This document shows positions 59,794-64,000 of a stretch of 64,000 nucleotides of DNA, one piece after another. Each line of letters starts with the position of its first letter. The stretch's first letter is position 1. The position numbers and the translations under genes were made by a program. The stretch is from SHZL01 sp035292625. Lineage in GTDB: Bacteria > Pseudomonadota > Gammaproteobacteria > Xanthomonadales > SZUA-36. A model generated the notes under the pieces. It searched no databases, was not told where the DNA came from, and saw nothing but the letters and a program-made list of their open reading frames with translations. The stretch lies in assembly GCA_035292625.1 (NCBI GenBank), contig DATDPS010000056.1, positions 37,836-101,835 of the forward strand, written 5' to 3'.

Positions 59794-60081
59794 ATGGAAG
59801 GTTTTGTTGCCCTTTACATCTTTATGCTGGCTGCTTTCACCGGCTATGAAGTCATTTCCAAGGTTCCCACCATTTTGCATACACCGCTGATGTCCGGCTC
59901 CAATTTCGTTCACGGCATCGTGCTGGTCGGCGCGATGGTCGCGCTCGGCCATGCCACCAGCGTGCCGGAACAGATCATCGGTTTCATTGCCGTGCTGCTG
60001 GGCGCGGGCAACGCGGTGGGTGGATACGTGGTGACGGAACGCATGCTGGAGATGTTCAAGTCCAGCAAGGAGATCCGTTGA
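59794..60081 (+). CDS. pntAB: NAD(P) transhydrogenase subunit alpha part 2
   Basis: Membrane segment of the alpha subunit. 95 residues with three hydrophobic helices: FVALYIFMLAAFTGYEVI, LMSGSNFVHGIVLVGAMVAL and IIGFIAVLLGAGNAVGGYVV, followed by TERMLEMFK, the conserved end. Overlaps pntB by 4 bp (ATGA). Confidence 0.95.
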   Translation: MEGFVALYIFMLAAFTGYEVISKVPTILHTPLMSGSNFVHGIVLVGAMVALGHATSVPEQIIGFIAVLLGAGNAVGGYVVTERMLEMFKSSKEIR

Positions 60082-61493
60082 TGGATGGCTTCCTGAGTCC
60101 AGGCATCGCCCATGGGCTGATCCAGGTCAGCTATTTCCTGGCTGCCATTTTGTTTATCTCCGGATTGAAGAAAATGAGCCATCCAACCACGGCCAGGGGC
60201 GGCATTATCTGGGCCGGTGCAGGCATGCTGGTGGCGACGCTGATCACTTTTGCCGAACCGCAGATGCACAACTACGTGTTGATGACCAGCGCCATTTTCG
60301 TTGGCGGCATCCTGGCCTGGTGGTCGGGTAAACGTGTCGCCATGACCGACATGCCGCAGATGATCGCGCTCTACAACGGCATGGGGGGCGGCGCAGCAGC
60401 AGCCATCGCCGCCATCGAGTTACTGCGCGTTTTGACCGGCGATGGCCTGACTCATGCTGCATTCGCGGCACGCGAGCTGGCGGTGGCTGGCGCCCTGATC
60501 GGAACCATTGCGTTCTCCGGTTCGCTGATCGCTTTTGCCAAGCTGCAGGGCTGGATGCGCAAGGTGTACCGCTTTCGCGGACAGCAGGCGCTCAATGCAG
60601 TACTTTTCATTGGCCTGCTGGTGCTGGGTTACCTGTTGGCGCGGACGGATTTTTCCGTGGCGGAATATAGTGCGTTTTTCATTATCGCCCTCACCATCGG
60701 CGTGTTGATGACGGTTCCGATCGGCGGGGCCGACATGCCGGTGGTGATTTCGCTCTACAACGCCCTGACCGGCCTGGCGGTCGGCTTTGAAGGTTTCGTG
60801 CTGCAGAACCCGGCGATGATGATCGCCGGCATCGTAGTGGGCTCCGCCGGTACGCTGCTGACGCAATTGATGGCCCGCGCCATGAACCGCCCCATCAGCA
60901 ATGTGCTGTTTTCCGGTTTTGGCACCGGCGATGACGGCAGCAGCACGATGGCGGTCAGCGGCAGCATGAAAGCCATAGATGCCAGCGACGCCGCGATCAC
61001 CATGGCCTATGCGGAAAAAGTCATCATCATCCCGGGTTACGGCATGGCGGTGGCCCAGGCGCAGCACAAGATCTGGGAACTGGTGAAACTCCTGCTGGAG
61101 AAAGGCGTCAAGGTCAGTTTCGCCATTCATCCCGTTGCCGGCCGCATGCCGGGCCACATGAACGTCCTGCTGGCTGAAGCCGGCGTGCCCTACGATCTCA
61201 TCTACGACCTCGAGGATATCAACAGCCAGTTTCCCACGACAGACGTGGCGCTGGTCATTGGCGCCAACGACGTGGTCAATCCTGCGGCGCGCAAGGACAC
61301 CTCCAGCCCGATTTACGGCATGCCCATCCTGGATGCCGACAAGGCGCGCAATGTATTCGTCATCAAGCGCGGCCAGGGTACCGGGTTTTCGGGCATCGAA
61401 AACCTGCTGTTCTTCGAGGATAACACCCGTATGTGTTACGGCGATGCGCAAGCCGTGGCACAGAAGCTCATAGCGGGAGTGAAAGCCATGTAG
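60078..61493 (+). CDS. pntB: NAD(P) transhydrogenase subunit beta
   Basis: Membrane domain II (about residues 1-265, some nine helices) plus NADP(H)-binding domain III. 471 residues. Domain II shows GGIIWAGAGMLVATLITFAE, GGGAAAAIAAIELL and GGADMPVVISLYNALTG (helix with the conserved His-Asn pair position). Domain III has VIIIPGYGMAVAQAQHKIWE (NADP-binding), FAIHPVAGRMPGHMNVLLAE and VIGANDVVNPAAR. The three pnt genes form one operon. Confidence 0.97.
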   Translation: MMDGFLSPGIAHGLIQVSYFLAAILFISGLKKMSHPTTARGGIIWAGAGMLVATLITFAEPQMHNYVLMTSAIFVGGILAWWSGKRVAMTDMPQMIALYNGMGGGAAAAIAAIELLRVLTGDGLTHAAFAARELAVAGALIGTIAFSGSLIAFAKLQGWMRKVYRFRGQQALNAVLFIGLLVLGYLLARTDFSVAEYSAFFIIALTIGVLMTVPIGGADMPVVISLYNALTGLAVGFEGFVLQNPAMMIAGIVVGSAGTLLTQLMARAMNRPISNVLFSGFGTGDDGSSTMAVSGSMKAIDASDAAITMAYAEKVIIIPGYGMAVAQAQHKIWELVKLLLEKGVKVSFAIHPVAGRMPGHMNVLLAEAGVPYDLIYDLEDINSQFPTTDVALVIGANDVVNPAARKDTSSPIYGMPILDADKARNVFVIKRGQGTGFSGIENLLFFEDNTRMCYGDAQAVAQKLIAGVKAM

Positions 61494-61552
61494 TTGCATT
61501 TAGTGTGGTAGTGATGTATAACACCTTAACACACAAGCTCAAGGAATCTGCA

Positions 61553-63331
61553 ATGAAATTTACTCCCCTGGCGTTACTCGCGGCCGTATCGATATTCATC
61601 CTCACAGCCTGTGGTAAAGACGAAGCGCCAGAAAGCGCCGGCGCTACCGGAAATGCATTGCTGGCCTATGCGCCAACGGGTTCTCCCTACCTGGGAGGCA
61701 ACCTCGAACCGACACCCAGCGAAGTCATCGACGGCTTCCTGCAAAAATGGGAGCCTGTGACCACGACACTGCAATCCCAGTTGGGCAGCATCCGTACACA
61801 ATTGGAAAATGCGCCCGACGCAACCGATACGCCCCACCGGCTGGCCCTGTCGCTGTTGCAGGAGCTGGACGGAAAATTCAATCGTCAGGGCCTGGAGAGC
61901 CTGGGTTTCGACTTGCAGGCACACCATGTGGTTTATGCCCTGGGCGGTGCATTCCCCGTCGCGCGCATGGGCCTCGGGGACGCAGCGGCACTCAAGGCCA
62001 CCGTGCAGCGGGTATTGGAACGCGCGGGCGTCAACGCCCCGGAGGTAATTTTCGCGGGGCAGGCTTACTGGCGGCTGGATAGCGAAAGCCTTACTCTTGG
62101 CGCCGGTGAGAGCGATAGTCCCGTCGCGATTTACATTGCCATCCGTGAAGATCACCTTGCCCTGGGCGTATTTCCCGACTCTGTTGCAGGCGAGTTGTTG
62201 CCCTTGTTCCTGGGAACGCAAAAACCACAGTCATCAGATGCCGAATCCCGTCTGCAAGCCACCAGCGGCAAGTACGGCCACACGCCGTATTTTTCCGCCC
62301 TGGTTGACCTGCAGTTGCTGGCCGATCAATTCCTCGCGCCCGGCACCGCGCTGGCCCGGGCGCTCGGTAGCGAATATGCGGCAGAGCTTGAGACCTTCGG
62401 GGACACCTGTAAAGCGGAGTTCAGGGAGATCATCAGCCACGCCCCGCGCCTGGTCATGGGCGTCACCGAATTACAGCCTGCCGCCATAGGCATGCAGTAC
62501 GTCGTCGAAACCGATTCAACCCTGGCGCAACAGCTGGCCGCCCTGCTCACGGATGTACCCGGCGCAGACATGCAGACCTCCCGCCTGGTGGATTTTTCTT
62601 TTGGCATCAATGTCGGTGCATTGCGTGATTTACTGCGGGAAAAGGCCCTGGCCATTGTCCAGGCGCCCTACCAATGTGCAAAATTGCAGGATCTGAATGA
62701 GCGGGCGACTGAAGGCCTGGCCCAGCTTGAACAGCCCATGCCGCCCCTCGTCAACAACTTCCGCGGCCTGCGCGTCAGTCTGAGCAAGCTCAGCGTGGGG
62801 CAAGCGACTCCTGAATCGGCGGAAGGCCTGATTGCCGTGCATGTCGAACAGCCGGAGATGTTTGTCGGTATGGCGCAAATGTTCCTGCCGGATTTATCTG
62901 GTTTGAACTTGCTAAAAGGTGAGCCACCGATACCTTTGCCACCCAACCTGATGCCGATTCCGGATCTCGTGGCCTTTGCTGCATTGAGCGATACGGCGAT
63001 CGGCATTTCCGTGGGAGCGGGCGAGGAAAATGCCCTGAAACCCTACCTCGAGAGTAAAACCCCCAACAACGGGAAGTTCCTGTCCGTAAGTTACGACACC
63101 GCGACTTATCTCGATTTCACCTCCAGCTTAAGTGAAGGGTGGCAGGACCCGGGTCAAAGCAATGCCGAAGTGGTCGTCGATGCAATCGCGGGCGTTGATC
63201 AGGAAGCCACGGCCCGGGAAATCACCGATGCGTTACGGCAGTCCTACAAGGCCATGGCCAACCGCTCGCTGGTCAGTATCGGCTTCACGGAAAACGGTTT
63301 GGTCATCGACAGCCGCATGACGTTTAAGTAG
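61553..63331 (+). CDS. Large hypothetical lipoprotein
   Basis: 592 residues from ATG 61553 with a lipoprotein signal (FIFILTACGKDE-like: SIFILTACGKD, lipid Cys at about 20). The rest is soluble, alternating sheets and helices with segments such as LDGKFNRQGLESLGFDLQAH, and CAKLQDLNERA. The two other Cys residues (near 283 and 379) could form a disulfide. No membrane helix and no motif that I can place. Composition is Leu/Ala-rich. A standalone gene, 60 bp after pntB; a TATAAC element lies in that gap. Probably an envelope protein of this lineage; function not assigned. Confidence 0.8.
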   Translation: MKFTPLALLAAVSIFILTACGKDEAPESAGATGNALLAYAPTGSPYLGGNLEPTPSEVIDGFLQKWEPVTTTLQSQLGSIRTQLENAPDATDTPHRLALSLLQELDGKFNRQGLESLGFDLQAHHVVYALGGAFPVARMGLGDAAALKATVQRVLERAGVNAPEVIFAGQAYWRLDSESLTLGAGESDSPVAIYIAIREDHLALGVFPDSVAGELLPLFLGTQKPQSSDAESRLQATSGKYGHTPYFSALVDLQLLADQFLAPGTALARALGSEYAAELETFGDTCKAEFREIISHAPRLVMGVTELQPAAIGMQYVVETDSTLAQQLAALLTDVPGADMQTSRLVDFSFGINVGALRDLLREKALAIVQAPYQCAKLQDLNERATEGLAQLEQPMPPLVNNFRGLRVSLSKLSVGQATPESAEGLIAVHVEQPEMFVGMAQMFLPDLSGLNLLKGEPPIPLPPNLMPIPDLVAFAALSDTAIGISVGAGEENALKPYLESKTPNNGKFLSVSYDTATYLDFTSSLSEGWQDPGQSNAEVVVDAIAGVDQEATAREITDALRQSYKAMANRSLVSIGFTENGLVIDSRMTFK

Positions 63332-63335
63332 GCAG

Positions 63336-63773
63336 CTACTCGGCGTCGTTTACGGTACCGGCTCCCATTAGGCGAGCCGTCGAGCGGAGCGGCTGTCCAG
63401 GGGGCAAATGGACGGGAAGTCCATTTGAGGCCGCCCACGGCGGGATGCCGTGTGAGGCCGACCCCTGAAGCCAGGCGCAGAGCGAGGGAAGCCCGAAGGG
63501 CCGGTGAAGCAGGGAGCCGATACCGTAAACGACGCCGAGCAGTACCGGAAGTGCAAGGACGGTGGCTGCTGTGCCTGAGTCCAATCCGCGAACCGCCGCA
63601 AAAAACCGGCTGGACCGGGGGTCGAATGGACAGGAAGTCCATTCGAGGCCGCTCTCGGCCATCCCTGGCCTTCGCGGCACCTGTACTTCCTTTACATTGG
63701 CCGCCCGATACACGGATGTGAGTGAGGCCGACCCCCCGGGGAAGCCGGTTTTTGCGGGAAGTCACGAAGTGAC
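63336..63773 (-). repeat. Structured repeat cluster downstream of amn
   Basis: The 491-bp gap 63332-63822 holds: 31-bp arms 63336-63366 and 63512-63542 (29 of 31 pair; the two mismatches become G-U pairs only in minus-strand RNA); two hairpins 218 bp apart with 9-bp stems and GGAA-type loops, 63405-63427 (CAAATGGAC/GTCCATTTG) and 63623-63645 (CGAATGGAC/GTCCATTCG), which show covariation; similar flanks (GAGGCCG, GTGAGGCCGACCCC) after each hairpin; and a small hairpin GTCAC-GAA-GTGAC at 63761-63773. Open frames through it look like by-products of the repeats. Confidence 0.8.
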
Positions 63774-63822
63774 CGGTTCAGTGGGACTCAAGCACAGCAT
63801 CCGCCGTCCACCCGGGACGTGT

Positions 63823-64000
63823 TCAATATCTGAAGTGCTTGATCTTCTCGCCCTTGAGACCGAGCTCGGTCATGGCCTCGATGCCGATCTGCAGATGCAG
63901 GCCGACCCAGTCAGCTGTGACTTTCTTGTCGGACTCCTCGGTTTTTACCCCATCCGGTGTCACGGGCACGTCCGACACTAACAACAGGGCGCCGCGGGAA
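63823..64000 (-). CDS. amn: Probable AMP nucleosidase, C-terminal end (partial)
   Basis: The last 58 codons of a gene entering from the right edge, ending in TGA at 63823-63825. The peptide reads RGALLLVSDVPVTPDGVKTE, then ESDKKVTADWVGLHLQIGIE and ends KIKHFRY, which matches the C-terminus of one family of AMP nucleosidases (AMP to adenine and ribose 5-phosphate), part of the phosphorylase superfamily. Only this end is visible, so the identification is likely but not certain. Confidence 0.7.
   Translation of the reverse strand, partial: SRGALLLVSDVPVTPDGVKTEESDKKVTADWVGLHLQIGIEAMTELGLKGEKIKHFRY

Noticed and set aside
60420..61499. Open frame of 359 codons on the minus strand opposite pntB
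   Set aside because: His/Asp/Gln-rich shadow of pntB codon use; no start region or domain supports it.
63244..63765. Frames of 125-173 codons through the region after the large lipoprotein
   Set aside because: They translate the hairpin repeats, are Arg/Pro-rich and overlap the lipoprotein gene end; better explained as structured non-coding repeats.
1..64000. CRISPR arrays, insertion sequences, prophage or integrative elements
   Set aside because: I found no regularly spaced repeats, transposase, integrase or target-site duplications anywhere in the window.

Overview
The window is a bacterial chromosome segment, almost certainly gammaproteobacterial. Several gene orders match those I know from E. 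coli and Pseudomonas: leuS-lptE-holA, pcnB-folK-(pan genes)-pgi, dapA-bamC beside bcp, tusDCBE, phoB-phoR, pyrG-kdsA-eno-ftsB-ispD-ispF, parE-parC, amgK-murU and split pntAA/pntAB/pntB. Coding density is high and base composition looks moderately GC-rich throughout. I see no phage, insertion sequence, integron or CRISPR array, so this is core genome with a few accessory patches. A SUF system headed by an Rrf2 regulator and a TPR-sulfotransferase suggest an environmental, possibly marine, lineage. I cannot name the genus.

Layout. 1-3.9 kb: holA (cut by the window edge), lptE, leuS. 4.1-7.9 kb: pgi, a strong terminator, folK, pcnB. About 8 kb: a lone tRNA-Glu gene with CTC anticodon, then fdxA. 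8.5-10.7 kb: bamC, dapA, bcp. 10.7-17.1 kb: phoH-like ATPase, PerM-type membrane protein, an outer-membrane barrel, thiD and the tusDCBE sulfur-relay operon. 17.2-18.7 kb: bepA. 18.8-27.9 kb: a phosphate block (phoB, a phoR without membrane segments, a Pho-boxed porin, ppx, phoU) interrupted by epmA and a cpxRA-like pair. 27.9-35.2 kb: a GNAT-VanY fusion, then a seven-gene run on the minus strand combining a Gld-type ABC exporter module with DUF4340, DUF423, AlkA and a SecB-like protein. 35.4-39.1 kb: small membrane protein, DesKR-type two-component pair, a putative HExxH protein coupled to an acetyltransferase, and a membrane FHA protein. 39.1-44.4 kb: ispF, ispD, ftsB, eno, kdsA, pyrG. 44.6-49.5 kb: small barrel protein, parE, parC. 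49.5-56.7 kb: SUF operon (regulator, sufB, sufC, sufD, sufS, TPR-sulfotransferase). 56.9-63.3 kb: amgK-murU, pntAA-AB-B and a large lipoprotein. 63.3-64 kb: a structured repeat cluster and the 3' end of a probable AMP nucleosidase gene.

The most notable signals are: a PhoR with no transmembrane part, lying in frame with phoB and separated from it by one TAG; three Pho-box sites, one of them a 21-bp tandem array before a porin; a TusE/DsrC with both redox cysteines; several long inverted repeats between genes, two of which share sequence and one of which contains the start codon of amgK; a 104-nt nested hairpin between sufB and sufC; a covarying hairpin repeat cluster at the right end; and a GNAT-VanY domain fusion.
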